Notes: generated from the letters alone by a model not told the origin. 35,509 bases of DNA from Bacteriovoracaceae bacterium UBA4097 (GCA_002381765.1 DFXX01000065.1:1-35509); one strand, 5' to 3'; positions 6,760 through 14,988 are shown, counted from the first letter of the stretch. Made by a program: numbers and translations.

Positions 6760-7989
6760 ATGCCAAGCGATTTTAAAAAATTAATGACTGCCAGATTCTT
6801 CTTCACCCTCGGTGTACAAATGCAGGCGATTGTTCTTGCTTGGCGTATGTATGAACTCACTAAAGATGCTCTCTTCCTAGGTCTGATTGGATTGATGGAG
6901 GCCATTCCTGCTTTAAGTCTCGCCTTATTCGCTGGCTACATAGTTGACCGAAGTCGTCCCTTAGTTATTTATCGCCGCTTAGTCTTGGTAAGTCTGACCT
7001 CTGCCAGTATTATGCTCCTGTCTCAATTAGAAACTTTTGGGGTCTCTGAAAAAGATCAAATTGTTTTGTTATTCTGCTCCTCCTTTCTTACTGGATGTGC
7101 CAGGGCGTTCTCTCAACCCTCGATGTATTCCATTGTGCCCAAAATTATACCGAGGGCACTGCTTCCTCGCTCTTCTGCCTGGATGTCTTCGGCCATGCAA
7201 ACCGCCAGAGTCTCTGGTCCCGCTCTTGGAGGAATCCTCTTCGGTCTAATTGGTGTTTCAGGAACTTCAACCATTGTCTTTGCTCTTCTGTTAGTCACCC
7301 TTTCAGTGCTCTTTCTAATGGAGTTCAATGCTCCTGCAAATAATCCAGAACGAGGTAAGTCTGTTAAGGAAGATCTCCTCTCAGGAGCTCGCTTTGTGTT
7401 TAATCATCCCATCTTATTTCCCGCCCTCTCTCTTGATATGGTATCCGTACTCTTTGGTGGTGTAACCGCTCTCCTTCCTATCTATGCGGCAGAAGTCCTC
7501 TTCATTGGCCCAGAAGGTTTAGGCGTATTAAGAGCGGCCCCGGCCATCGGCGCTTTTATCATGAGTACCATTCTTATCAAAAGAGATATTAAAAAGAATG
7601 CAGGAGTTAAGCTTTTCTCAGGAGTGGCGGGATTTGGAGCTTGTATTTTAGTCTTTGCACTTAGTAAAAATTATCAACTTACATTAGTCGCCCTTATACT
7701 AAGTGGGGCCTTTGATAGTATCAGCATGGTGATCAGAACTTCTGCTGTTCAACTTGTCTCACCAGAACATATGAGAGGGCGCATCTCTGCAGTAAACTCC
7801 ATATTCATTGGCTCCTCAAATGAGCTAGGTGAATTTGAATCAGGCGTCGCAACGAAGATTCTGGGTCTCATTCCAGCGGCCGTCTTTGGAGGTGTTATGT
7901 GCCTCTCTACCGTAGGATTGGTGGCCATGACTTCCCCAAGACTCAGACGGCTGGATTTAGAAGAATTAGAAAAGACTGCTCAGAGCTAA
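6760..7989 (+). CDS. Major facilitator superfamily exporter (EntS/MFS_3-like)
   Basis: 409 residues with about 12 hydrophobic helices. The loop between helices 2 and 3 carries a motif A-like 'G-Y-I-V-D-R-S-R-P', and the second half has 'M-R-G-R-I-S-A-V-N-S' typical of the MFS_3 branch that includes the enterobactin exporter EntS. No siderophore genes are nearby, so the substrate is unknown; a drug or metabolite efflux role is the general expectation. It is divergent from the methyltransferase-like lipoprotein gene, sharing the 6665-6759 promoter interval, and its stop is one base from the end of the convergent gene. Confidence 0.82.
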   Translation: MPSDFKKLMTARFFFTLGVQMQAIVLAWRMYELTKDALFLGLIGLMEAIPALSLALFAGYIVDRSRPLVIYRRLVLVSLTSASIMLLSQLETFGVSEKDQIVLLFCSSFLTGCARAFSQPSMYSIVPKIIPRALLPRSSAWMSSAMQTARVSGPALGGILFGLIGVSGTSTIVFALLLVTLSVLFLMEFNAPANNPERGKSVKEDLLSGARFVFNHPILFPALSLDMVSVLFGGVTALLPIYAAEVLFIGPEGLGVLRAAPAIGAFIMSTILIKRDIKKNAGVKLFSGVAGFGACILVFALSKNYQLTLVALILSGAFDSISMVIRTSAVQLVSPEHMRGRISAVNSIFIGSSNELGEFESGVATKILGLIPAAVFGGVMCLSTVGLVAMTSPRLRRLDLEELEKTAQS

Positions 7990-7990
7990 T

Positions 7991-8452
7991 CTAAAAAACT
8001 GTAATGCCCCACTCGTTCATCATTTTCTTTTCTCGGGAAGTAAGGGATGGTTGCGTGCCTTGTGATCCAAGGTACTCTCCTGAATCGTAATCGATGGTGT
8101 GATTAATCCAACCAGTAGGCTCAGGACCTATGAATCGTCTTAATACCACCTTTCCTGGAACGATGAGATTACTTTTATGATAAGTGACTGCAAAAGATGT
8201 TCCCAAAGAGCGCATCATATAAAATCTGATAACTTCATTATCCTGAGATCCTTGGGAAGTTCTCCAAAGAAGAATCATTTCTCCATAATTTTTAAACAGC
8301 ATATAACCACCAACATCTCCATCCGCACTTAAGGAATCAACCAGCAGACGATATTCCTGCCATTCTTCTCTGAGTGTTTCAGCTATTTGTCGGTCTGGTT
8401 GAGCAAAAGCATTTCCTATTAAAAAAAGACAAATGAGTAGCATTTTTTTCAT
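7991..8452 (-). CDS. Hypothetical secreted protein
   Basis: 153 residues starting at an ATG with AAGGAG six bases upstream; the longer open frame to 8620 lacks such a site. A clear signal peptide ends N-A-F-A-Q, giving a mature protein of about 134 residues with no Cys. It has a helical N-terminal part followed by alternating strands ('M-I-L-L-W-R-T', 'S-F-A-V-T-Y', 'V-V-L-R-R-F'). I do not recognise a family. A periplasmic location is likely. Confidence 0.65.
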   Translation of the reverse strand: MKKMLLICLFLIGNAFAQPDRQIAETLREEWQEYRLLVDSLSADGDVGGYMLFKNYGEMILLWRTSQGSQDNEVIRFYMMRSLGTSFAVTYHKSNLIVPGKVVLRRFIGPEPTGWINHTIDYDSGEYLGSQGTQPSLTSREKKMMNEWGITVF

Positions 8453-8631
8453 TGAAATCTCCTTGATAAGACTCAAATTGCCTGTCTTTTTTGATTTTGT
8501 CTCATTCCACAGCATTGGCCAAATTTTAATCATATCTTTAATGCAGAAAGTCTGAGATACTCCTGCCTCAACTACGTATTCTTGTCCCGTCCCCTTCTTC
8601 TTATTTGGCTTATTTATCAAAGGAATGATTT

Positions 8632-8910
8632 ATGAAAAATGATTCTGGTAAGGCTTACTTAAATGAAACGGTCGGTCAGCTTAAAGTCTATGCTGCAGAA
8701 GTGGAAGTGGCAAAAGTCAAATTCCATGATGGAGCAGATCTCGGTATTGATTTCCATAATATAATTGATGCTTGGTCTAAGATGGAATTTATCTTCACTA
8801 AGCAAATAAGGCAGCTGCAATCAGGTAGTGAAAAAATAAAGCCTGTTCCGAAGCAAAGTCGCAGTGACTTGCATCCTCTGGTCTATTCAGTTCGTGAAAA
8901 AATAGATTAA
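8632..8910 (+). CDS. Small hypothetical cytoplasmic protein
   Basis: 92 residues with an AAAGGA ribosome binding site before the ATG. The protein looks mostly helical, with an amphipathic central part ('F-H-N-I-I-D-A-W-S-K-M-E-F-I-F') and a basic tail. No signal peptide, Cys or recognisable domain. It is followed two bases after the stop by a strong symmetric terminator, which supports a real transcription unit. Confidence 0.6.
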   Translation: MKNDSGKAYLNETVGQLKVYAAEVEVAKVKFHDGADLGIDFHNIIDAWSKMEFIFTKQIRQLQSGSEKIKPVPKQSRSDLHPLVYSVREKID

Positions 8911-8911
8911 C

Positions 8912-8946
8912 AAAACCGAGGCGGAGAAAATCTCCGCCTCGGTTTT
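8912..8946. terminator. Bidirectional intrinsic terminator
   Basis: A perfect 16-bp stem (8912-8927 with 8931-8946) and an AAA loop. It begins with AAAA and ends with TTTT, so it has a T run in either direction. It serves both the small plus-strand gene and the minus-strand lipoprotein that end on either side. Confidence 0.93.
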
Positions 8947-8948
8947 AA

Positions 8949-9305
8949 TTATTCTTCTTCTAGTGAATCTGGATCTAGCTGTTCATGCTTAGCTTTACGG
9001 GCCTTATTATCTTCTTCTCTTTGCTCATAATCATCACCTTGGGCCGGGTGCTCGACACCAGTATCTCGACCATCTTCCTGATAATCAGAGTCACTATTTA
9101 AACCTTCTTCCTGCATTTCCATATCATCTTCGAAATAGCCTGACTCAGTATCATAGTCTCTGGCAGTCTCTGCTTCCTGTTTTTGAATATCACGAGTTTT
9201 TGCCATATTATCTTCCTGACGCTCACTCTTATTTCCTCTCATACCGGAACATGCTCCTAGCGAGAGAAGGGCCACGACGGATAATAGAATTGCAGATTTA
9301 GTCAT
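8949..9305 (-). CDS. Highly acidic lipoprotein
   Basis: 118 residues, starting at the ATG with AGGAGG four bases upstream. The signal peptide ends in a lipobox (L-G-A-C). The mature chain is almost entirely charged and probably disordered, rich in Asp/Glu with Arg/Lys, Gln and Tyr ('D-D-Y-E-Q-R-E-E-D-N-K-A-R'), with no globular segment. I recognise no family. Disordered acidic lipoproteins may bind cations or space the envelope, but that is only inference. Confidence 0.68.
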   Translation of the reverse strand: MTKSAILLSVVALLSLGACSGMRGNKSERQEDNMAKTRDIQKQEAETARDYDTESGYFEDDMEMQEEGLNSDSDYQEDGRDTGVEHPAQGDDYEQREEDNKARKAKHEQLDPDSLEEE

Positions 9306-9396
9306 AAAACCTCCTATGGTTAATCCAAGAAAGTTTTTCATAAAGAAGATTTTTAAGTAAGGGGGCGTGAGTAAAGGAAGAGTGATAAAGACTGGT

Positions 9397-9900
9397 CTAA
9401 GGTGCGCAACTTCTGGCAAGTATATTTCTAATGCCTACAAGGCCAACAATACGAATCCAATTGCCTTGTAAATAAATGCAGTCAACTAATTCATCTTTTA
9501 CATTTGTCAGAAAAAAACGCTCCCCTTCTCGGGCCAGTTTAAGATGTAGTTCTTTTCGGCTAGAAGTAACCCCATTATAAAGGTAATTTAGAATGACGCC
9601 TCCGCCAGATTGCGGATCGAAATCTTTTAACAAAAGACGAACAGCTTCATGGCCTGCACGCTCTTCAATAACAACGCCCCCGTCTAAGACTTCTTCTAGG
9701 GTAAAATAAGTATCCTCTGAAATTTGTCCTGACTCAGTCGTCGTAACATATCTCATGGAGTCAACAGCACCTTCAGAGTTTGTTTCGAGATAAAACACGG
9801 TTTGATCTTTATCGATATTGGAAGTGATGGTGGCCAACGTGAATTCAGCAGCTTGAACTTTCAATACAAATAAAGTTAAAAATGCCGCTAGAATCTTCAT
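9397..9900 (-). CDS. Hypothetical secreted protein
   Basis: 167 residues from the ATG preceded by GGGG; a longer frame to 9939 has no ribosome site. A signal peptide ends K-V-Q-A-A. The mature protein is rich in predicted strands and has two Cys near the C-terminus ('V-D-C-I-Y' and 'R-S-C-A-P') that could form a disulfide. The family is not recognised. It lies 91 bases upstream of the acidic lipoprotein gene on the same strand and could be cotranscribed. Confidence 0.62.
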   Translation of the reverse strand: MKILAAFLTLFVLKVQAAEFTLATITSNIDKDQTVFYLETNSEGAVDSMRYVTTTESGQISEDTYFTLEEVLDGGVVIEERAGHEAVRLLLKDFDPQSGGGVILNYLYNGVTSSRKELHLKLAREGERFFLTNVKDELVDCIYLQGNWIRIVGLVGIRNILARSCAP

Positions 9901-10022
9901 ATTTTCCCCTGTCCAAAAACGAATTTGAATTATAGCCATGAGTCACTGCAATGGAAAAGATGCACCTCGTCTAATTCACAGTTCGTCATGTATTTTGATT
10001 CCCTTTAAGAGATGCTCAAAGC

Positions 10023-11870
10023 ATGAAAAATCAGCGAGCAGGACAATTCCTGTATCTCATTATTGCCCTCTATTTCATTCTCACCTTCCATGAAAGATAC
10101 GTCACCTCTCAAGTGGAGAACATGACCTATAGCGAATTTAAGGAGGGCCTGGCCGCAAAAAATATCAATGAAATCACTATTTCAGGGGATCAAGTTTCAG
10201 GCACTTTTAAAAAAGAAGTAAATGGCAAAGAGCGGTTTAAAACAACTCTGGTAGATACTGAACTTGCTCATGAGCTTGATAAATACGATGTGAAGTATGG
10301 TCGAGTTATCGAAAATACTTTTTTCTCTGACATGCTCATGCTTCTTCTCCCAACATTTTTGTTTATAGGTTTGTGGTTCTTCATTATCAGAAAGGCCATG
10401 AGTAAAAGCATGGGAGGTGGAGGTCCGGGAGGAAGCTTTATGGGTCTTGGTAAAAGCAAGGCCAAGATTTTTGTAGAGACAGATACCAAAGTAACTTTTA
10501 AGGATGTTGCCGGTGCAGATGAAGCTCTGGAAGAACTTCATGAGATAATTGATTTCATGAAAAACATTGAACGCGTAAGAGCTCTGGGTGGCAAGATGCC
10601 TAAAGGAGTCCTCCTCATAGGCCCCCCTGGGACAGGTAAGACACTAATTGCAAAGGCAGTGGCCGGAGAAGCCGGTGTTCCCTTCTTTACAACCAGTGGA
10701 GCAGAATTTGTTGAAATGTTTGTAGGGGTTGGTGCTGCAAGAGTAAGAGACATGTTTGAGCAGGCAAAAAAGAGTGCTCCTTGTATCATTTTCATCGATG
10801 AGCTTGATGCTCTTGGAAAGGCCAGGCATGGTTCCACCATGGGGGGAAATGATGAAAAAGATCAAACTCTTAATCAGCTCTTAGTTGAGATGGATGGCTT
10901 TGATACTAAGTCGGGGATCATTATTCTAGCAGCAACTAATCGACCTGAAATCCTAGATCCTGCTCTTTTGCGTTCAGGTCGCTTTGACCGTCAAGTACTG
11001 ATTGACCGTCCCGATAGAAAAGGAAGGAAAGAAATTCTCGCTATCCACGTCAAAAAAGTTACTCTAGCAGCTGATGTAGATCTCGATAAGATTGCTGGAA
11101 TTACTCCTGGATTCTCGGGTGCTGATCTTGCTAATCTTGTGAATGAAGCCGCCCTGATCGCAACGAGGAAAAATTCTGAATCCATAAATATGGATCATTT
11201 CACCAATGCGATGGAAAGAATGATGGCAGGACTTGAAAAGAAAAATAGACTCCTTAACGCCTTTGAAAGAGAAGTTGTCGCCTATCATGAAATGGGGCAT
11301 GCCTTAGTTGGCAGTAGATTGAGTCCAGGAGATAGCATTCATAAGGTCTCCATCATTCCCCGTGGCATTGGATCCCTTGGGTATACTATCCAGCGTCCCA
11401 CAGAAGATCGATTTCTTTTAACAAAAGAAGAACTCCATAAAAAAATGTCAGTCCTACTTGCTGGAAGAGCGGCGGAGAGCTTAATCTTTTCTCACCTCTC
11501 TACAGGTGCTGCTGATGATCTCATCAAGGCCACAAATATTGCGCGAGAAATGGTTCTTCGATATGGCATGTCCGATGAACTTGGATATGTCTCATTCGAT
11601 GATTCTCAACCAAACATGCTGGGGGGAGTTCAGAGTGCTCAAAAAAACTACAGTGAAGAAACTGCTAGAAACATTGACAAGATTGTCAGAGAACTTGTGA
11701 TGGCTGCTTATCAGCGCTCCCATAAAATTCTCAGGGAGAAACAAGATGTTCTGGAGACATCGGCCAAGCTTTTATTAGATAAAGAAACGTTGAGTGAAAT
11801 GGAATTGTCTGAGTTTTTTAGATCGATGGGTCGAGGTTCTGAAGGTGTCTCTTTTGAAGGTAGTCACTAA
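10023..11870 (+). CDS. ftsH: ATP-dependent zinc metalloprotease FtsH
   Basis: A membrane-anchored AAA+ protease of 615 residues that degrades misfolded membrane proteins and some regulators. Order: N-terminal transmembrane helix, small extracytoplasmic domain, second helix ('L-M-L-L-L-P-T-F-L-F-I-G-L-W-F-F'), AAA+ domain with Walker A G-P-P-G-T-G-K-T at about residues 200-207, Walker B 'I-I-F-I-D-E-L-D-A-L', 'R-S-G-R-F-D-R' second region of homology, then the peptidase domain with H-E-M-G-H at about 422-426 and the third zinc ligand in 'S-T-G-A-A-D-D-L'. It is somewhat shorter than E. coli FtsH (644). The segment after Walker B departs from the usual D-A-V-G-R-Q-R form (here D-A-L-G-K-A-R-H), so it may be a second FtsH copy. 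Its last 53 bases overlap the convergent phosphoribosyltransferase gene. Confidence 0.95.
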   Translation: MKNQRAGQFLYLIIALYFILTFHERYVTSQVENMTYSEFKEGLAAKNINEITISGDQVSGTFKKEVNGKERFKTTLVDTELAHELDKYDVKYGRVIENTFFSDMLMLLLPTFLFIGLWFFIIRKAMSKSMGGGGPGGSFMGLGKSKAKIFVETDTKVTFKDVAGADEALEELHEIIDFMKNIERVRALGGKMPKGVLLIGPPGTGKTLIAKAVAGEAGVPFFTTSGAEFVEMFVGVGAARVRDMFEQAKKSAPCIIFIDELDALGKARHGSTMGGNDEKDQTLNQLLVEMDGFDTKSGIIILAATNRPEILDPALLRSGRFDRQVLIDRPDRKGRKEILAIHVKKVTLAADVDLDKIAGITPGFSGADLANLVNEAALIATRKNSESINMDHFTNAMERMMAGLEKKNRLLNAFEREVVAYHEMGHALVGSRLSPGDSIHKVSIIPRGIGSLGYTIQRPTEDRFLLTKEELHKKMSVLLAGRAAESLIFSHLSTGAADDLIKATNIAREMVLRYGMSDELGYVSFDDSQPNMLGGVQSAQKNYSEETARNIDKIVRELVMAAYQRSHKILREKQDVLETSAKLLLDKETLSEMELSEFFRSMGRGSEGVSFEGSH

Positions 11871-12465
11871 CCTCCTCATCACTTACTTCTTCAAAATCAT
11901 CATACCAGGCACCCACTGATGAAAAGTTTATGGGGCGATGAGGACAGATAACTTCATCCACATATTTACTTAAGTATTTATCATCGGTGGGAGGGGCCAC
12001 TGGTATTGCTAAAAAAATTTTGTCCACTCCATGCTCTTTAAGAAACTTGGCAGCGGCTATGGCAGTCACTCCGGTTGCCATACCATCATCGACTAGAATG
12101 ATTTCTTTATTAGCAAGAACAGGCAGTGCCCTGCCACCCCGGTAAATATCGATCCGGCGTCTCACTTCAGATTTTTCTTCTAATATAACGTCTAACAAGC
12201 GAGGGTCAGAGTGATGAAAGGGCCCAACCATGAGAGTCTTTTCATCTTCAGCAATAGCACCGATTCCAGTTTCGGGATGGCCCGGGTAGCCGATTTTTCT
12301 CACCACTAAAACATCAAAGGGGATTTTTAATTTCTCCGAGATCACACTTGCCACGGGAACTCCCCCTCTGGGAAGGGCCAACATCAAAGGACGAGTAAAT
12401 GTCTTTTTCTGTAAAAGTTCGACCAGCTTTTCACCGGCCTGGGTGCGATTTGCATAGAGATTCAT
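11818..12465 (-). CDS. Predicted phosphoribosyltransferase (COG1926-like)
   Basis: 215 residues from the ATG with AAGGAGG five bases upstream; a GTG six bases earlier touches that site and is unlikely. The PRPP-binding loop appears as 'I-I-L-V-D-D-G-M-A-T-G-V-T', with 'A-L-P-R-G-G-V-P-V-A' and 'V-V-R-K-I-G-Y-P-G' in the N-terminal half, typical of the stand-alone phosphoribosyltransferases often found with erythromycin-esterase or dienelactone-hydrolase domains. The nucleobase substrate is unknown. It sits 12 bases behind the small Rho_N-like gene in a likely operon, and its 3' end lies inside ftsH on the other strand. Confidence 0.8.
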   Translation of the reverse strand: MNLYANRTQAGEKLVELLQKKTFTRPLMLALPRGGVPVASVISEKLKIPFDVLVVRKIGYPGHPETGIGAIAEDEKTLMVGPFHHSDPRLLDVILEEKSEVRRRIDIYRGGRALPVLANKEIILVDDGMATGVTAIAAAKFLKEHGVDKIFLAIPVAPPTDDKYLSKYVDEVICPHRPINFSSVGAWYDDFEEVSDEEVSDYLQKRHLQNLDPSI

Positions 12466-12477
12466 AGGCACCTCCTT

Positions 12478-12732
12478 CTAATGAAAGCGAAGTGCTTTAA
12501 TAAGATCTTCTTTAGACATCTTAGAGCGACCTTCTATACCAACCTCTCGCGCCTTTGCCATGAGTTCTCGTTTGCTTCGCTCTTCATACTTAGAGGCTGC
12601 CCCACCCTTCTTGCCTGTCTCATGTTTATTTGAATTGGCAATTCGCGCAGCTTTTTCTTTGCTCATGCCCTGCCCTCTTAGGGCCTGGTATTGCTCATCA
12701 TCTTTTATCTGGGGTCCATGATTTTTTGCCAT
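12478..12732 (-). CDS. Small basic protein with Rho_N/SAP-like C-terminus (DUF7218-like)
   Basis: 84 residues, highly charged. N-terminal 'Q-Y-Q-A-L-R-G-Q-G-M-S-K-E-K-A-A-R-I-A-N' is a helical motif recurrent in small stress-type proteins. The C-terminal 'L-M-A-K-A-R-E-V-G-I-E-G-R-S-K-M-S-K-E-D-L' is a helix-extension-helix similar to Rho N-terminal or SAP nucleic-acid-binding domains. Preceded by AGGAGG. Such proteins are usually annotated Rho termination factor-like without experimental role. Nucleic-acid binding is inferred; the operon partner is a phosphoribosyltransferase. Confidence 0.68.
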   Translation of the reverse strand: MAKNHGPQIKDDEQYQALRGQGMSKEKAARIANSNKHETGKKGGAASKYEERSKRELMAKAREVGIEGRSKMSKEDLIKALRFH

Positions 12733-12805
12733 AGTTACCTCCTAGCGTACATTATCATCTGATGGATATATAACTAGGACAATGAAGATAACCGCAATTG
12801 AGAAG

Positions 12806-12830
12806 AATCAGGGCCAGAAAGGCCCTGATT
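12806..12830 (-). terminator. Terminator of the Cys-rich secreted peptide gene
   Basis: Stem AATCAGGGCC (12806-12815) pairs perfectly with GGCCCTGATT (12821-12830) around a 5-base loop, directly downstream of the minus-strand stop at 12842. The T run on the minus strand is weak. Confidence 0.65.
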
Positions 12831-12841
12831 GATTTAGTAAA

Positions 12842-13099
12842 CTAGTGAGAATGGCCTTTCATGCGTTCGACTTCATCTTTATGAAATACCTGACATGCAG
12901 GAGTCAGCTTCTTGATATTAGCATCAACGCAAGAGATAAAAGTTGCGTGATTCTCAGGCCGCCCACAGGCAAGGGCCCGAATTTCCTTGAAGCATTTCTG
13001 CTCATCCTCCGGATTTCCATGAGCTTCTAGCACACCTTCTTCATCCGCAAAGGCACCCAAGCTCAACATCAAAGTCATTATTAAAATTATTTTTTTCAT
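12842..13099 (-). CDS. Small secreted four-Cys protein (Cys-rich-repeat-like)
   Basis: 85 residues. Signal peptide ends G-A-F-A-D, leaving a mature peptide of about 66 residues. Four Cys occur in the order C-F-K-E, A-C-G-R, S-C-V-D and A-C-Q-V. The pattern 'S-C-V-D-A-N-I-K-K-L-T-P-A-C' resembles the cysteine-rich repeat found in some secreted bacterial proteins and in GLG1; this similarity is from memory of the pattern. Two disulfides are expected. It ends in a His-containing tail (G-H-S-H). Function unknown; it lies downstream of metzincin-like copy B on the same strand, with 32 bases between. Confidence 0.6.
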   Translation of the reverse strand: MKKIILIMTLMLSLGAFADEEGVLEAHGNPEDEQKCFKEIRALACGRPENHATFISCVDANIKKLTPACQVFHKDEVERMKGHSH

Positions 13100-13131
13100 A
13101 TATAAATCTCCTAAAATTTGCTTCCGTTTAT

Positions 13132-13869
13132 TTAGTAGTTCTTACCCATAGTGCTAATCATTCTTCCAATGGCATAAGGAACTGAGTAGTCCCGACTTAC
13201 AGAATAGCTGGCCGCATGACCAAACCCAACTTTATGTAACCATTCATGAAATAAGTTACCAGCAACTGAGGCAGGTGTATAAGTGTTGAAGTACTTAGTA
13301 TTCACCCAAATTCGTTTACTACTTGCATAGGTATAACCAACGGTTGTAGTTGCAGCATAATAAAGCTCAACTTCAACATCCATGGCATTGTTTTTAGCTG
13401 GTTGAAGCTTTTCAGCACCATCTAAAATCATTTGATATATTTGAGCGTTAGTCTTTCCATTATTATCGACAAATGTCTTTTTACCTTCATAAGTATGATT
13501 TAAAACTTTAGTCCGGAAGGCTTCTGAAGCGACAACTTTCTTAACAATTTCAATGGCCTTGTTGTACTTATCTTCTTGGGCAGCATTAAAATTTACAAAA
13601 TAAACATTGGCCCCAAAAGTCAGAGCAGCAGTTGGGACGGAGGTATTATTTTCCACCGGAGTTTCCGATCCATTATTCGATCCCGTATCCGCACCCGTAT
13701 CGGTACCTGTATCGGTACCTGTACCGGTTCCAGGCACCTCTTCTCCACCAGTTATCGGCGTTGTCTCCACACCATCGCTCACATCTGTTGGAACATCGGT
13801 ACCACTATCTGATTTATTACAAGCTATCGAGAAAACTAAGAGAAACAATAAGGTTAACTGTTTAGGCAT
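13132..13869 (-). CDS. Lipoprotein with metzincin-type zinc-binding motif (copy B)
   Basis: 245 residues; paralogue of the gene at 3399. Lipobox S-I-A-C (Cys 17), then a long Thr/Gly/Asp-rich linker to about residue 78 that contains the four-residue repeat encoded at 13686-13733. The C-terminal domain contains H-E-W-L-H-K-V-G-F-G-H at residues 208-218 (HExxHxxGxxH) and S-V-P-Y at 229-232, again without the Met-turn Met. The two mature domains share long identical blocks (e.g. 'V-L-N-H-T-Y-E-G-K-K-T-F-V-D-N' versus 'I-L-N-H-T-Y-K-G-K-K-T-F-V-D-N'), so the family is conserved around the putative site. Start supported by AAGGA. Inferred surface metallopeptidase; it may be followed in the same transcript by the Cys-rich peptide. 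Confidence 0.75.
   Translation of the reverse strand: MPKQLTLLFLLVFSIACNKSDSGTDVPTDVSDGVETTPITGGEEVPGTGTGTDTGTDTGADTGSNNGSETPVENNTSVPTAALTFGANVYFVNFNAAQEDKYNKAIEIVKKVVASEAFRTKVLNHTYEGKKTFVDNNGKTNAQIYQMILDGAEKLQPAKNNAMDVEVELYYAATTTVGYTYASSKRIWVNTKYFNTYTPASVAGNLFHEWLHKVGFGHAASYSVSRDYSVPYAIGRMISTMGKNY
13686..13733 (-). repeat. Four 12-base tandem repeats in the linker of lipoprotein copy B
   Basis: Plus-strand unit TATCGGTACCTG occurs twice exactly (13698-13721), flanked by degenerate copies at 13686-13697 and 13722-13733. It encodes a Thr/Asp/Gly tetrapeptide repeat on the minus strand and may vary in copy number. Confidence 0.8.
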
Positions 13870-13941
13870 TGAACCATCCTTGGTAAGTTAAGCAACATCC
13901 TGTCGCTATAAGTTGATAAGCACTGCTGCGGATGAAAGTGA

Positions 13942-13961
13942 TGATGACACAAAGGATTTTT
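13942..13961 (+). promoter_or_regulatory. Second copy of the shared upstream block
   Basis: TGATGACACAAAGGATTTTT, 18/20 identical to 3278-3297. It lies in the divergent interval between lipoprotein copy B and the rhomboid gene, in the rhomboid orientation, 73 bases from the copy B start and about 146 from the rhomboid start. Confidence 0.35.
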
Positions 13962-14087
13962 GTCCTGTTAGCCGGGAAAAATTCGCTTCCCTCTTGCTAA
14001 TACGTAATTCATTTTTCCCATGACTAATGGAATATGCGTCTTGCCACTGTGATAGAAAAACTGCCAAGATAAAAGAAGGAGTCGTCA

Positions 14088-14699
14088 ATGCCAACAGCAC
14101 CTTTAATTGTAAAGAGCATCATCCTCATTAACATACTTGTTTTTCTGGGATGGTTCTTAGCAATGAGTAACCCCTATTATCTTGAATGGATGATAGAAAA
14201 TTTTCTAGTCAGCTGGGATGCTCTCCTTAAAGGGCGCCCATGGGTTTTATTAACCTCTGCCTTTTCTCATAATTCTTTCTTCCACTTATTTATCAATATG
14301 TATGTCTTACTGGGCTTCGGAACAGTCCTTACTCGAATGATGGGGGCAACCACTTTTTTAAACTTCTATTTAATTGCAGGCATTGCCGGATCATTCATGC
14401 ATGCACTGGTCTCTTTAATATTTCTTGATACCCCAGAGCTTCCGGCACTAGGGGCTTCAGGAGCTATTGCAGGGATTATTTTATTATTCTCATTAACCTT
14501 TCCAAAAGAGCGTCTCTTATTTTTAGGGATCATTCCCATCAGAGCGGGCTGGGCAGCTCTAATGGTGATAGGTATCGATGTCTGGGGACTGATAGAACAG
14601 ACTAAGGGAGGAGGTCTTCCCATTGGACATGGTGCCCATTTAGGTGGTGCTCTGATGGGAATTGTATGGTTTCTCGCCTTTCGACCAAAAAAAATTTAG
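14088..14699 (+). CDS. Rhomboid-family intramembrane serine protease
   Basis: 203 residues, six hydrophobic helices. The catalytic dyad is visible: Ser 124 in G-A-S-G-A at the start of helix 4 and His 184 in 'G-H-G-A-H-L-G-G' in helix 6, with the supporting 'H-L-F-I-N' (His 66, Asn 70) of helix 2 and 'L-L-T-S-A-F-S-H' before it. It cleaves within transmembrane segments in the inner membrane; substrates are unknown. The length matches the minimal bacterial core. It is divergent from lipoprotein copy B. Start supported by AAGGAG. Confidence 0.9.
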   Translation: MPTAPLIVKSIILINILVFLGWFLAMSNPYYLEWMIENFLVSWDALLKGRPWVLLTSAFSHNSFFHLFINMYVLLGFGTVLTRMMGATTFLNFYLIAGIAGSFMHALVSLIFLDTPELPALGASGAIAGIILLFSLTFPKERLLFLGIIPIRAGWAALMVIGIDVWGLIEQTKGGGLPIGHGAHLGGALMGIVWFLAFRPKKI

Positions 14700-14760
14700 G
14701 TTATCTAAACTCAACGCTTCATAAAAACTAGCAGACAATAATGTAAGACAAGGAGGACTC

Positions 14761-14988
14761 ATGAAGCCCCTAATCATCTTAAGTCTTGCGACACTTTTTT
14801 ACTCTCCGATGAGTTTTTCAGGAAGTACCATTGCTGAACTTCAAAAAGAACAAGAGAAAACACCGGAAAAGAAAAATTTATTTGAAAGTCGGCGAACCAA
14901 GGCCCGGGAAAATCAGCAGGAAAATATCCGCGCTCACGAAGTGATTAAAAAGCAAAAGCAAGAGAAGGCAAAAGCAGATTCGCCCTAG
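14761..14988 (+). CDS. Small secreted charged protein
   Basis: 75 residues with AAGGAGG before the ATG. A signal peptide (S-P-M-S-F-S-G) is followed by a mature chain of about 55 residues that is Lys/Glu/Gln-rich and probably one long helix, with no Cys. No family recognised. It follows the rhomboid gene by 61 bases, and its stop overlaps the ClC gene stop on the other strand by four bases. Confidence 0.55.
   Translation: MKPLIILSLATLFYSPMSFSGSTIAELQKEQEKTPEKKNLFESRRTKARENQQENIRAHEVIKKQKQEKAKADSP

Noticed and set aside
10538..10840. Long minus-strand frames inside ftsH
   Set aside because: They are antisense shadows of a well-conserved gene and translate to low-complexity Pro/Ser-rich sequence without starts.
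13686..13733. Possible CRISPR-like repeat array
   Set aside because: The repeats are contiguous 12-mers in a coding linker, with no spacers.
13576..13891. Plus-strand frames over the lipoprotein copy B linker, with Tyr/Arg or Val/Pro repeats
   Set aside because: They are shadow translations of the 12-base tandem repeat on the opposite strand.
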